From Clostridia bacterium (GTDB lineage Bacteria; Bacillota; Clostridia; Christensenellales; Aristaeellaceae), in contig JAUNBY010000088.1 in the NCBI GenBank assembly GCA_030526935.1, positions 1-9,975 of the forward strand: a DNA stretch of 9,975 bases. Reading direction: 5' to 3'. The translations under genes were made by a program, and so were the position numbers. Positions within the stretch are counted from its first letter, which is position 1. The number at the start of each line of letters is the position of its first letter. Positions 1 through 6,625 of this stretch are shown one piece after another. The notes beneath the pieces are model-generated. The model did no database searches. It was not told the origin of the DNA and saw only the letters and a program-made list of their open reading frames with translations.

Positions 1-3
1 AGT

Positions 4-1023
4 ATGGATAAAAAATCCACCATACGCGATGTGGCGAGGCTGGCGCAAGTATCCGTAGCTACAGCCGGCCGCATACTGGGTCAGTATGGTTCCTACTCGG
101 AAGAAAGTTCAATCAAGGTAAGGCGGGCGGCTAAACAGCTGGGTTATGTTCCGAATATGTTTGCCAGAAACCTGAAGAATTCTCATATGAACGTCATTGG
201 CGTGGTACTCAGCGATATTCGCAACCCTTTCCATAGCTTTCTGTTGTCCAGCATTGAGAACCATGCGAGATCAATCGGCTACACGACCATGGTATGTAAT
301 TCGGACGACGATATGAACGCAGAGGCGGATATGATCCTGACGCTGGCTAATAAAGGAGCGGATGGAATCATACTCGCATCTTCCGCCATGGTCGATACGG
401 TAATCAGCCCGGAAAGCCGCCTGATATACGAGGATAGCGTACCTATCGTCCTCGTTGACAGGGGCGTTTGTGGAATCAATCGTCCTATAGTTCGACTGGA
501 TAACGAAAAGGGCGGTTATGATTGCGTTGACTATCTTACGAGCCTCGGTCACAGTAAAATCGGCCTGGTCATGCCGTCCAACACCGAAACGTGCGCCACA
601 CGCGTGGCGGGTTGCCGCAAGGCTTTCTCTCAAAAGAATATACCGTTTGATGACGATTGGTGCGTCTGTATCGAGAGAAAGCGCGAGGGAATTGTGGAAT
701 ACCTCGACGGATGGATCGACCGGCATCCCGAACTCACGGCGTTTATCGCCCTTAACAACCTGGCTCTTTCCAACCTGATGTATACGCTTAAAAAGCGCGG
801 CGTACACGTACCGGACGATTATTCGATCATGAGTTGGGATGATTCCGATATAGCGCGTCATATGGAGATAACCACCGTTTTACAGCCCATTGATCAGATG
901 GGCGGTATGGCGGTCGATATGTTGTTCGATATGATGAAAGACGACAGAGTTACCAGCCGTGTCGATGATCGCGTTCTTACGCCCAGAATCCTGGAGCGCA
1001 AATCCTGTATTAAGCTTGAATGA
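4..1023 (+). CDS. LacI-family transcriptional regulator
   Basis: A 339-residue DNA-binding regulator of normal LacI/GalR length. Residues 5-59 form the headpiece: the helix-turn-helix starts TIRDVARLAQVSVATAGRIL and ends in the hinge-helix segment NMFARNLKN, where Leu57 matches the leucine that LacI proteins insert into the central CG step of the operator. Residues ~60-339 are the periplasmic-binding-protein-like effector domain, including the DNEKGGYD and LGHSKIGLV segments usual in the family. The recognition helix reads ATAGR rather than the common ATVSR, so its operator preference may be unusual. It lies just upstream, on the same strand, of a transporter/catabolic operon whose control region carries two palindromic boxes. 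The likely role is local, substrate-relieved repression of that operon (inference). The ATG at 4 gives the usual N-terminus, but its ribosome binding site is outside the window. Confidence 0.95.
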   Translation: MDKKSTIRDVARLAQVSVATAGRILGQYGSYSEESSIKVRRAAKQLGYVPNMFARNLKNSHMNVIGVVLSDIRNPFHSFLLSSIENHARSIGYTTMVCNSDDDMNAEADMILTLANKGADGIILASSAMVDTVISPESRLIYEDSVPIVLVDRGVCGINRPIVRLDNEKGGYDCVDYLTSLGHSKIGLVMPSNTETCATRVAGCRKAFSQKNIPFDDDWCVCIERKREGIVEYLDGWIDRHPELTAFIALNNLALSNLMYTLKKRGVHVPDDYSIMSWDDSDIARHMEITTVLQPIDQMGGMAVDMLFDMMKDDRVTSRVDDRVLTPRILERKSCIKLE

Positions 1024-1039
1024 TTTTTTATTAGCCACA

Positions 1040-1055
1040 AAGAGAACGTTCTCAC
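1040..1055. promoter_or_regulatory. LacI-type operator box 1
   Basis: A 16-bp sequence, AAGAGAACGTTCTCAC, repeated exactly at 1084-1099. Its core at 1042-1053, GAGAACGTTCTC, is a perfect 12-bp palindrome with the central CG typical of LacI/GalR operators. It sits 17 bp after the stop codon of the LacI-family gene and upstream of the TRAP operon. The reverse strand, TGAGAACGTTCTCT, also matches most of the CcpA cre pattern, so global catabolite control is an alternative reading. Confidence 0.75.
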
Positions 1056-1081
1056 GCATCTTACGCGCAGTTTTATGTCCA

Positions 1082-1109
1082 TTAAGAGAACGTTCTCACA
1101 GGATATATT
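1082..1109 (+). promoter_or_regulatory. Candidate sigma-70/sigma-A promoter of the TRAP-GRE operon
   Basis: A possible -35 TTAAGA (1082-1087, four of six consensus bases), a 16-bp spacer and a -10 TATATT (1104-1109, five of six). Transcription would start near 1116, leaving a leader of about 134 nt before the transporter gene. The -35 match is weak, so the call rests mainly on the good -10 and on operator box 2 lying inside the promoter. Confidence 0.4.
1084..1099. promoter_or_regulatory. LacI-type operator box 2
   Basis: Second exact copy of AAGAGAACGTTCTCAC. Its palindromic core (1086-1097) is centred 44 bp, about four helical turns, from that of box 1. The copy overlaps the candidate -35 element and lies in the spacer of the putative promoter at 1082-1109. 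Bound repressor there would block RNA polymerase, and two boxes nearly on the same DNA face could be bound cooperatively or with a short loop (inference). Confidence 0.75.
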
Positions 1110-1166
1110 TGTTGTCTCAACTGAATGAAAGGGGGGCGGAATATCGGCAGACACGGCGAAACCCGG

Positions 1167-1192
1167 GGCGACGCATGGTAAAAGGCGTCGTC
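1167..1192 (+). other. Possible leader mRNA hairpin
   Basis: In the untranslated leader, 1167-1174 (GGCGACGC) can pair with 1185-1192 (GCGTCGTC) as an 8-bp stem with one G-U pair and a 10-nt loop. No U-run follows, so it is not an intrinsic terminator. It could affect leader stability or may be chance. I recognise no riboswitch fold in the leader (1110-1249), which otherwise holds a G-run at 1131-1136 and the ribosome binding site. Confidence 0.3.
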
Positions 1193-1233
1193 GGATGCAA
1201 AGAGATGATGGAAGACAAAGGACAAATAATTAC

Positions 1234-1239
1234 AGGAGG
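1234..1239 (+). promoter_or_regulatory. Ribosome binding site of TRAP binding protein
   Basis: A full AGGAGG lies 10 nt before the ATG at 1250. It fixes that start and predicts strong translation, as expected for a binding protein needed in excess over its membrane partners. Confidence 0.85.
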
Positions 1240-1249
1240 ATGATATCTG

Positions 1250-2254
1250 ATGAAGAAATCTATCGTTTTTATGCTGGTTATCATTATGAGCCTGTGCTCG
1301 ATGACCTCGGTGATGGCGGAAGTTGCGCCAGTGGGCGATCCGGTGACTATCATATTCGGCGTACAGTTGGCCGCGACAACTCCCTTTGCGCGCTGCGCAA
1401 ATGACTTTGCCCAGATGTGCCGCGAGCGAAGCGGAGGAACCATAAACGTTGAAGTTTACACTGATAGCGTACTTGGAAGCGAGGCTGAGATGTGGGAGAG
1501 CATACAGATGGGCACCGTTGACATGATGATCATTTCTCCCGCCCAGATTTCCAATTATGTTCCGGAATACGCCGTTTACGACCTGCCATTCCTGTTCTCC
1601 AGCTATGAGCACAGGGATAGAGTTGCCGAAAGCGAGGCCGCCGGTAAATTGGACGCGCTGCTGGAAGAAAAGGGCGATATGGTAGTTCTCGGACAGGCCG
1701 GGGGAACCGGTCGCTACCTGCTCACAGCCAAAGGTCCCGTAACCAGGATGGAGGATGTGGCGGGTATAAAAATGCGCGTGCAGGCCTCCGTAATGGTAAC
1801 GGATACATGGAAGGCGTTCGGCACTTTGCCGGTAACCGTGGCTTATGGGGAAACCTATTCCGCTTTGGAGACGGGCGTGGCTGAAGCTTGCGAGAACGAG
1901 CTTTCTACATTCATTACCCAAAAATGGTATGAAAACTGCCGCTATCTGTTAAAGACCAACCATCAGATCAACATGCGCCCTATACTCATCGGCAAGTCCA
2001 AGTTTGAGTCACTCTCCCCCGAGCAGCAGCAGATCGTGCGTCAGGCCGGATACGAGGCCGGTCTGCTTGGCGTAGAATATGAGCGCAATGACGAAGACGG
2101 AAGTTTCGCGGAACTTGAGAGCTTTGGCGTACAGATTTCAGAGATTGAGGACAAGCAGGCGTGGATAGACGCCACCGAGCAGTTGCGCGTTGCTTTCTGC
2201 GAACAGTACGGCGTGACGGAGATATACGACGAAATAATGGCGTTGGCGGATTAA
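1250..2254 (+). CDS. dctP: TRAP transporter substrate-binding protein, DctP family
   Basis: A 334-residue secreted binding protein that captures the solute outside the membrane and delivers it to the TRAP membrane subunits. Residues 1-23 form a signal peptide: KK start, hydrophobic core at 5-16 and a likely signal peptidase I site after VMA23. Cys16 is not in a good lipobox, so it does not look like a lipoprotein. The mature part follows the DctP fold, with VLGSEAEMWESIQMGTVDM, then GIKMRVQ with Arg176, then YGETYSALETGVAEACEN. Arg176 aligns with the near-invariant arginine that salt-bridges the carboxylate of most TRAP ligands (Arg147 of SiaP), which hints at an acidic substrate. It is the first gene after the operators. 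'dctP' is a family name here; the substrate is not known to be a C4-dicarboxylate. Confidence 0.95.
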   Translation: MKKSIVFMLVIIMSLCSMTSVMAEVAPVGDPVTIIFGVQLAATTPFARCANDFAQMCRERSGGTINVEVYTDSVLGSEAEMWESIQMGTVDMMIISPAQISNYVPEYAVYDLPFLFSSYEHRDRVAESEAAGKLDALLEEKGDMVVLGQAGGTGRYLLTAKGPVTRMEDVAGIKMRVQASVMVTDTWKAFGTLPVTVAYGETYSALETGVAEACENELSTFITQKWYENCRYLLKTNHQINMRPILIGKSKFESLSPEQQQIVRQAGYEAGLLGVEYERNDEDGSFAELESFGVQISEIEDKQAWIDATEQLRVAFCEQYGVTEIYDEIMALAD

Positions 2255-2273
2255 GGCGGAGCGAACGGATTGC

Positions 2274-2312
2274 GGGCGCCGGACGAGCGGGTCGAAACCC
2301 CGTCCGGCGCTC
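2274..2312 (+). other. Intercistronic stable hairpin between dctP and dctQ
   Basis: 2276-2285 (GCGCCGGACG) and 2301-2310 (CGTCCGGCGC) are perfect 10-bp inverted repeats. A G-U and a G-C pair at 2274-2275/2311-2312 extend them. Inside, GGGT/ACCC (2289-2292/2297-2300) can close a CGAA tetraloop after a 3-nt bulge. The following sequence, TCTTAAAAGA, is not a U-run, so it is not a classical terminator. It most likely stabilises the 3' end of the dctP message or reduces transcription into the membrane genes, giving binding protein in excess (inference). Confidence 0.8.
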
Positions 2313-2334
2313 TTAAAAGAAGGGAGAAGGCTAA

Positions 2335-2874
2335 ATGCGTAAAATCGGCAATATATTGCAGGCGTCTACCAGCGTAGTGTCCGCCATACTGCTGCTTGTT
2401 CTGACGATCAGCGTATTTCTTCAAATCATGAGCAGAGAGATTTTGCGGGTGTCCTGGACATGGAGCGACGAGAGCGCCCGATACTCGTTTATTTGGTGCG
2501 CATTACTCTCATCCAGCATACTTGTGCGTAAAAAACGGCATTTCGAGGTGAGCATACTCAAAGAGTGGATAAAGAAGCCGGGCTTTTTACGCTTTATTGA
2601 AGTATTTTGCGCCTTGTGCACTCTGTTTGTCTGCGGATGCATTTTTTATTACGGCATACAGTTTGCCCAGATGGGCTTCAAAAAAATCGCCCCTACCACA
2701 CAGATGCGAATGGTATGGGTATACTCGGCAATTCCCGTCAGCGCGTCGCTTATGGTTTTTTATTCTGTGGAGGCGTTGCTCGATATATTTGGAGTTATTC
2801 CGCATATGTCCGCTGAGGAGATGGACGAAATCTCGCTTTGGGGATTAATTCGCAGAAAAAAGGGGGGCGCGTAA
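2335..2874 (+). CDS. dctQ: TRAP transporter small membrane subunit, DctQ family
   Basis: A 179-residue integral membrane protein, normal length for DctQ. Four hydrophobic segments lie at about residues 10-33, 47-65, 86-107 and 128-152. The WSDESAR segment at 43-49, followed by FIWCALLSSS and then a basic KKRHFEV stretch, is the characteristic DctQ motif after helix 1. In TRAP systems this subunit packs against the large subunit and helps dock the binding protein; transport is driven by a sodium or proton gradient rather than ATP. A purine-rich site, AGGGAGAAGG at 2321-2330, precedes the ATG. The gene follows the intercistronic hairpin, and its stop is one base from the start of the large subunit, so the two membrane genes are probably translationally coupled. 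Confidence 0.93.
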   Translation: MRKIGNILQASTSVVSAILLLVLTISVFLQIMSREILRVSWTWSDESARYSFIWCALLSSSILVRKKRHFEVSILKEWIKKPGFLRFIEVFCALCTLFVCGCIFYYGIQFAQMGFKKIAPTTQMRMVWVYSAIPVSASLMVFYSVEALLDIFGVIPHMSAEEMDEISLWGLIRRKKGGA

Positions 2875-2875
2875 A

Positions 2876-4171
2876 ATGCTGGCGTGGTTGCTCATAATAA
2901 TCCTGTTTGTTGCCATATTCATGTGCTTACCGGTTTCTTTTTCTATCGGCCTGTCGTCTCTGGTGGTTCTCTTCGCCGAACCCAGTCCCGCCCTGACGCC
3001 ATGGGTTCTGGTTCAGCGGCTCTATTACGGTTTGGACAGCTTTACGATTCTGGCGATACCGCTGTTTCTTATGACGGCTGAAATTATGAACGCAACGGGC
3101 ATTACCGACCGGCTTATTCGCTTTTGCAACGTTCTGGTAGGCCATATACGCGGAGGACTGGCGCATGTAAACGTTCTGGTGAGCATGGTTTTCGCGGGGA
3201 TATCCGGTTCTTCCACGGCGGATACGGCCGGCATAGGCAAGGTGCTTATTCCCGCGATGACAAAGGAAGGCTACTCAAAGGAATATTCAGTGGTGATAAC
3301 GGCCGTGTCCTCGACCCTTGGACAGATTATACCTCCGAGCATAATAGCCGTAATATATTCGGCGACTGTGGGAATATCCGTCGGCGCGGTATTTATTTGC
3401 GGCATTATCCCCGGCATTCTCATAGGCGTTTCGCAGATGGCGCTCAACGCGATCTACTCTCATAAACACGGGTATCCCAGGGAAGAGCGAGTGCCTTTTC
3501 GCAAGGCGATTAAGGAATTGATAACAACCCTCCCCGCCGTTTTCACTCCGATAATCATAATCGGAGGCATAGTCGGCGGACTGTTCACGGCGACCGAAGC
3601 CGCGGTTATAGCCGCGTCATGGGCGCTGCTGCTTTCCCTGTTCTATCGCACGATGACTATAAAGAAGTTCTGGAAAATCCTGAAAAATACGGTAGAGGTC
3701 TCCGCGGCGACCATATTGTGCATAGGAATCGCCACTGTGTTCAGTTACATATTGGCGTTTTACCGCGTACCCGAGACATTGGGCGCGTGGATTACCAGCG
3801 TGTGCCACAGCCAATCCGCGTTCATGCTTTTGGCCTTTTTAGTGTTCATGATCGTAGGCTGTTTTATGGACGCGACGCCGGCAATAATAATGCTGGCCCC
3901 TGTTATCGCGCCCATAGGGCTGGCTATCGGCTGCAATCCCGTACATCTGGGCTGCATTATAGTGGTGACGCTTGCGCTGGGACTTGTGACTCCTCCATAT
4001 GGGCTGTGTCTGTTGCTCGCCTGTCAGATAGGGGAAACTTCGCTTCAAAAGGTCATGCCTACGCTATTGGTCTTTATGTGCGTGATGATTTGTATCATAC
4101 TGCTGTGCGCGCTGTGGCCGGACGCGTTATTATGGCTGCCACGCTGGCTTATGCCTAACGCGGCGATTTAG
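2876..4171 (+). CDS. dctM: TRAP transporter large membrane subunit, DctM family
   Basis: A 431-residue polytopic protein, typical DctM length, with hydrophobic helices throughout (about 11-12 segments). It is the ion-coupled translocation channel of the TRAP system in the cytoplasmic membrane. Family landmarks include GISGSSTADTAGIGKVLIPAM at residues 108-128, QIIPPSI shortly after, GGLFTATEAAVIA in the middle, and MDATPAIIMLAPVIAP starting at residue 331, followed by LGLVTPPYGLCLLL. The GSSTADTAG and TPP segments correspond to the two re-entrant hairpin tips that form the substrate and sodium site. The start lies 1 bp after the dctQ stop, with AGGGGGG (2861-2867) as ribosome binding site inside the dctQ end. 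No terminator is visible in the 58 bp before the next gene. Confidence 0.95.
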   Translation: MLAWLLIIILFVAIFMCLPVSFSIGLSSLVVLFAEPSPALTPWVLVQRLYYGLDSFTILAIPLFLMTAEIMNATGITDRLIRFCNVLVGHIRGGLAHVNVLVSMVFAGISGSSTADTAGIGKVLIPAMTKEGYSKEYSVVITAVSSTLGQIIPPSIIAVIYSATVGISVGAVFICGIIPGILIGVSQMALNAIYSHKHGYPREERVPFRKAIKELITTLPAVFTPIIIIGGIVGGLFTATEAAVIAASWALLLSLFYRTMTIKKFWKILKNTVEVSAATILCIGIATVFSYILAFYRVPETLGAWITSVCHSQSAFMLLAFLVFMIVGCFMDATPAIIMLAPVIAPIGLAIGCNPVHLGCIIVVTLALGLVTPPYGLCLLLACQIGETSLQKVMPTLLVFMCVMICIILLCALWPDALLWLPRWLMPNAAI

Positions 4172-4217
4172 ACAGCGTCGACAGCTGTATTTGCTCTGCC
4201 GTGTCGGGCCAATGATT

Positions 4218-4222
4218 GGAGG
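4218..4222 (+). promoter_or_regulatory. Ribosome binding site that sets the glycyl radical enzyme start
   Basis: GGAGG lies 7 nt before the ATG at 4230. The reading frame stays open upstream to a TTG at 4191 and another ATG at 4212, but neither has a ribosome binding site at a proper distance, and the extra residues do not look like a GRE N-terminus. The start at 4230 is therefore preferred. Confidence 0.85.
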
Positions 4223-4229
4223 AATTCTT

Positions 4230-6608
4230 ATGTTTCTGACTGAGATTGACGCTTTAAAGCCATCGCAACGCGTCAAGCGTATCAAACAGCGCTTTCTGAA
4301 CGCGCGGCCGACAATGTGCTGTAACCGCGCGATGATCTATACGCGCGTATATCAGGAAAATCAGGCCATGCCCGTCGTGCTCAAACGCGCCGTGGCATTG
4401 CGGGCGACTCTGGAAGAAATACCCATATTCATCGAGCCGGATGAATTGATAGTCGGTCATCCTTCCTCGCTTCCCCGTTCGGCGGAGGTTTTTCCGGATG
4501 TGAATATTTCATTTATGGAGGATATCGATTGTTTTGATACCCGCGAGTACAACCGCCTCCACGTTTCGGACGAGGTTAAAAGTCTGCTGCGTGAAATCGA
4601 GCCTTACTGGATTGGAAAAACGCCTCACTACATGCAGGATGCGATGCGAACGGATGAACTGCGTTCGGCTGTACGTTGCGGCCTTTTAAGCGATCCTCAC
4701 GAGTGGAGCGGGTTTGCCCATGTGGCTATGGATTATCGAAAGCTGCTCTCACAGGGCGTAAGCGGCATAATCGATGAGATAAATGAACGCCTTAACGCGC
4801 TTAAAGTCGTTCAGCCGGACTTCGCTCAAAAAAGGGCTTTTTACCTCGCGTGTCAAACCGTGTGCCTGGGAATGCTCGCCTACGCGGACCGTTACAGGCG
4901 GTTGGCGGAAGATATGGCTGAAAAAGAACCGAACGAGATTCGCAGGGCGGAACTGAAAAGCATTGCCGGGCTTCTCGACCGCGTGCCGTCGCGCCCTTGC
5001 GAAACGTTCCGGGAAGCCATACAGTCATTCTGGTTCATGCAACTGATCCCGCAGATAGAATCAAACGGCTTTTCAATTACCCCGGGCAGGTTCGATCAAT
5101 ACATGTGGCCGTACCTCGAAAATGATATACGCGCTGGCAGAATTACATGGGAAGAAGCGCAGGAACTCGTGGATCTTGTTTTTCTGAAATGCAGCGAGAT
5201 AATGCGAGTGGACAGCAATGGGGCGGCGGAGGTTAACGCGGGTTATGCCGCCGGACAGAATCTGGTAGTCGGGGGATGCGACGCCGCGGGCGAGGACGCA
5301 ACCAATCCTCTGTCCATAATCTGTTTGAGGGCTAACCACCATGTACGTATGCATCAGCCCAATTTTACCGCGCGTCTGCATAAAAACTCCCCCGACAGCT
5401 TCGTGAAGGCGGTTGTGGAAAGCATTAGCTGTGGAAACGGAATGCCGCAGGTACTCAATGACGAGGTGATTATTCCCGCTCTGGTCAAAAAAAGAATCCC
5501 GCTCGAGGAAGCCAGGGAATACATCCCCGTGGGATGCGACGAGATAACCGTCAACGGCATGTGGGGGCGGTGTAACGGCGGTTACGTCAATCTTGCCAAG
5601 GTTTTGGAGGCGGCCTTGAACGACGGCACTGATCCCATGCGCAACGAACGGCTCGGTTTGGCGCTTGACGCGTCCTCTTGCGGCAGCTTTGAAGCTTTTA
5701 TGGCTATTCTCGACAAGCAGCTCGACAACGCTTTCGAAATGCAAGTTTGCGAGGCCAACCTGACGGACTATGTACATAGCCGTCTGCTTCCTCTGCCTTT
5801 TGTGAGCGTGTTTGTGGATAATTGTCTCGAAAAAGGAATGGATGTAACGCAGGGCGGGGCGAGGTACAACACCACGGGGCTTGTAGCCGTGGGCATAGCC
5901 ACCTTTGCCGATTCGCTCCATGCCGTCAGGGAATTGGCGTTTGGGGATCACAAGCGCCTCGCGCTTTCGGAATTTCGGGATATACTGCGAAGTGATTTCA
6001 AAGATCAGGAATTCTTGCGCCAGTATATAATCAACCGTCTTCCCAAATTTGGGAATGATATTGACGAAGTGGATGAGCTCGCCGTATATGTGACGGAACG
6101 CTTTTTTAACGCGGTTGATAATTGTACGAACTGGAGAGGCGGAGATTTCTGGTGCGCGCTGTATTCGGTAAGCGCTCAAGTGGGGTTGGGCAACTATACC
6201 GGAGCTACGCCGGATGGAAGACTGTCCAGACGGCCGCTCTCCGACGGACTCACGCCTATGTACGGAATGGACGTCAGCGGACCTACCGCCGCCATGAACT
6301 CGATAACCAAGGTGGCTCTGGAGAATTTTCCAAACGGCGTTATCGTCAATCAACGCCTGGTACCCACATTGTTCGAGACGGAGAAAAATCGAGCTAAAGT
6401 GGCATACCTTCTACGCTACTTTGTGGATAAGGGAGGCTTCCATTGGCAGTTTAACATCGTGGACAATAAGACGCTCATTGCCGCCAGGAAAGACCCTGAC
6501 GCCTATCGAAGTCTTGTGGTTCGCGTAGCGGGCTACAGCGCGGTGTTTGTGGAGCTTTCGGAAAAGGCGCAGGATTCCATTATACTGCGTTACGCAAGCG
6601 ATCTGTAG
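4230..6608 (+). CDS. Glycyl radical enzyme, PFL2/YbiW-PflD-like (C-O lyase or dehydratase type)
   Basis: A 792-residue enzyme with both GRE halves: a long PFL-type barrel domain (to about residue 640) and the C-terminal glycine-radical domain. The radical motif RVAGYSAVF puts the radical on Gly768. The thiyl cysteine is Cys436 in VGCDEI, with Glu438 as the general base two residues later, as in the C-x-E motif of GRE dehydratases. His164 (AHVAMDY) and Ser282 line up with the substrate-binding His164 and Ser282 of glycerol dehydratase, but residue 281 is Phe instead of His and the GWHD segment after the cysteine is missing. A plain glycerol or propanediol dehydratase is therefore unlikely. The cysteine is followed by another residue, so it is not pyruvate formate-lyase (Cys-Cys). 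No microcompartment genes are present. Neighbouring activase and Fsa-type aldolase resemble the E. coli ybiW/pflD loci, so ring-opening of a 1,5-anhydrohexitol 6-phosphate is the favoured but unproven reaction. Confidence 0.93.
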   Translation: MFLTEIDALKPSQRVKRIKQRFLNARPTMCCNRAMIYTRVYQENQAMPVVLKRAVALRATLEEIPIFIEPDELIVGHPSSLPRSAEVFPDVNISFMEDIDCFDTREYNRLHVSDEVKSLLREIEPYWIGKTPHYMQDAMRTDELRSAVRCGLLSDPHEWSGFAHVAMDYRKLLSQGVSGIIDEINERLNALKVVQPDFAQKRAFYLACQTVCLGMLAYADRYRRLAEDMAEKEPNEIRRAELKSIAGLLDRVPSRPCETFREAIQSFWFMQLIPQIESNGFSITPGRFDQYMWPYLENDIRAGRITWEEAQELVDLVFLKCSEIMRVDSNGAAEVNAGYAAGQNLVVGGCDAAGEDATNPLSIICLRANHHVRMHQPNFTARLHKNSPDSFVKAVVESISCGNGMPQVLNDEVIIPALVKKRIPLEEAREYIPVGCDEITVNGMWGRCNGGYVNLAKVLEAALNDGTDPMRNERLGLALDASSCGSFEAFMAILDKQLDNAFEMQVCEANLTDYVHSRLLPLPFVSVFVDNCLEKGMDVTQGGARYNTTGLVAVGIATFADSLHAVRELAFGDHKRLALSEFRDILRSDFKDQEFLRQYIINRLPKFGNDIDEVDELAVYVTERFFNAVDNCTNWRGGDFWCALYSVSAQVGLGNYTGATPDGRLSRRPLSDGLTPMYGMDVSGPTAAMNSITKVALENFPNGVIVNQRLVPTLFETEKNRAKVAYLLRYFVDKGGFHWQFNIVDNKTLIAARKDPDAYRSLVVRVAGYSAVFVELSEKAQDSIILRYASDL

Positions 6609-6610
6609 CG

Positions 6611-6616
6611 AAAGGG
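6611..6616 (+). promoter_or_regulatory. Ribosome binding site that sets the activase start
   Basis: AAAGGG abuts the ATG at 6617, too close to serve it, but lies 9 nt before the in-frame ATG at 6626. The second ATG also gives the usual activase N-terminus (MKGMVFDIQRF), so 6626 is chosen. Confidence 0.65.
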
Positions 6617-6625
6617 ATGTCCGCA

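Noticed and set aside
1125..1181. 18-codon leader peptide MKGGRNIGRHGETRGDAW in the operon leader
   Set aside because: No ribosome binding site precedes it, it has no run of regulatory codons, and no terminator/antiterminator pair follows.
1195..1404. 69-codon + strand frame overlapping the start of dctP
   Set aside because: It overlaps the strongly supported dctP start in another frame and has no supporting ribosome binding site.
1082..1921. Long minus-strand open frame (279 codons) across the dctP gene
   Set aside because: It lies opposite a clear DctP gene, has no recognisable domain and is a shadow of its codon pattern.
3127..3180. Repeated AACGTTCTGGT within dctM resembling half of the operator
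   Set aside because: Both copies encode Asn-Val-Leu-Val within a conserved membrane protein and are not palindromic; coincidence of codon use.
4172..4188. Short inverted repeat ACAGC/GCTGT just after dctM as a terminator
   Set aside because: Only 5 bp with a 7-nt loop and no U-run; too weak to end transcription or to split the operon.
4209..4219. Palindrome CCAATGATTGG overlapping the GRE ribosome binding site
   Set aside because: Arms of 5 bp around one base cannot form an RNA hairpin, there is no second copy, and it differs from the operator boxes; probably chance.
5073..6353. Minus-strand open frame of 426 codons opposite the GRE gene
   Set aside because: The + strand carries an unmistakable GRE with catalytic Cys and Gly motifs; the antisense frame shows no known motif and no ribosome binding site.
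4230..6608. Pyruvate formate-lyase proper
   Set aside because: Only one cysteine (Cys436) sits at the active-site loop with Glu438 two residues on, and the activase has the eight-Cys ferredoxin insert; both fit PFL2-type enzymes instead.
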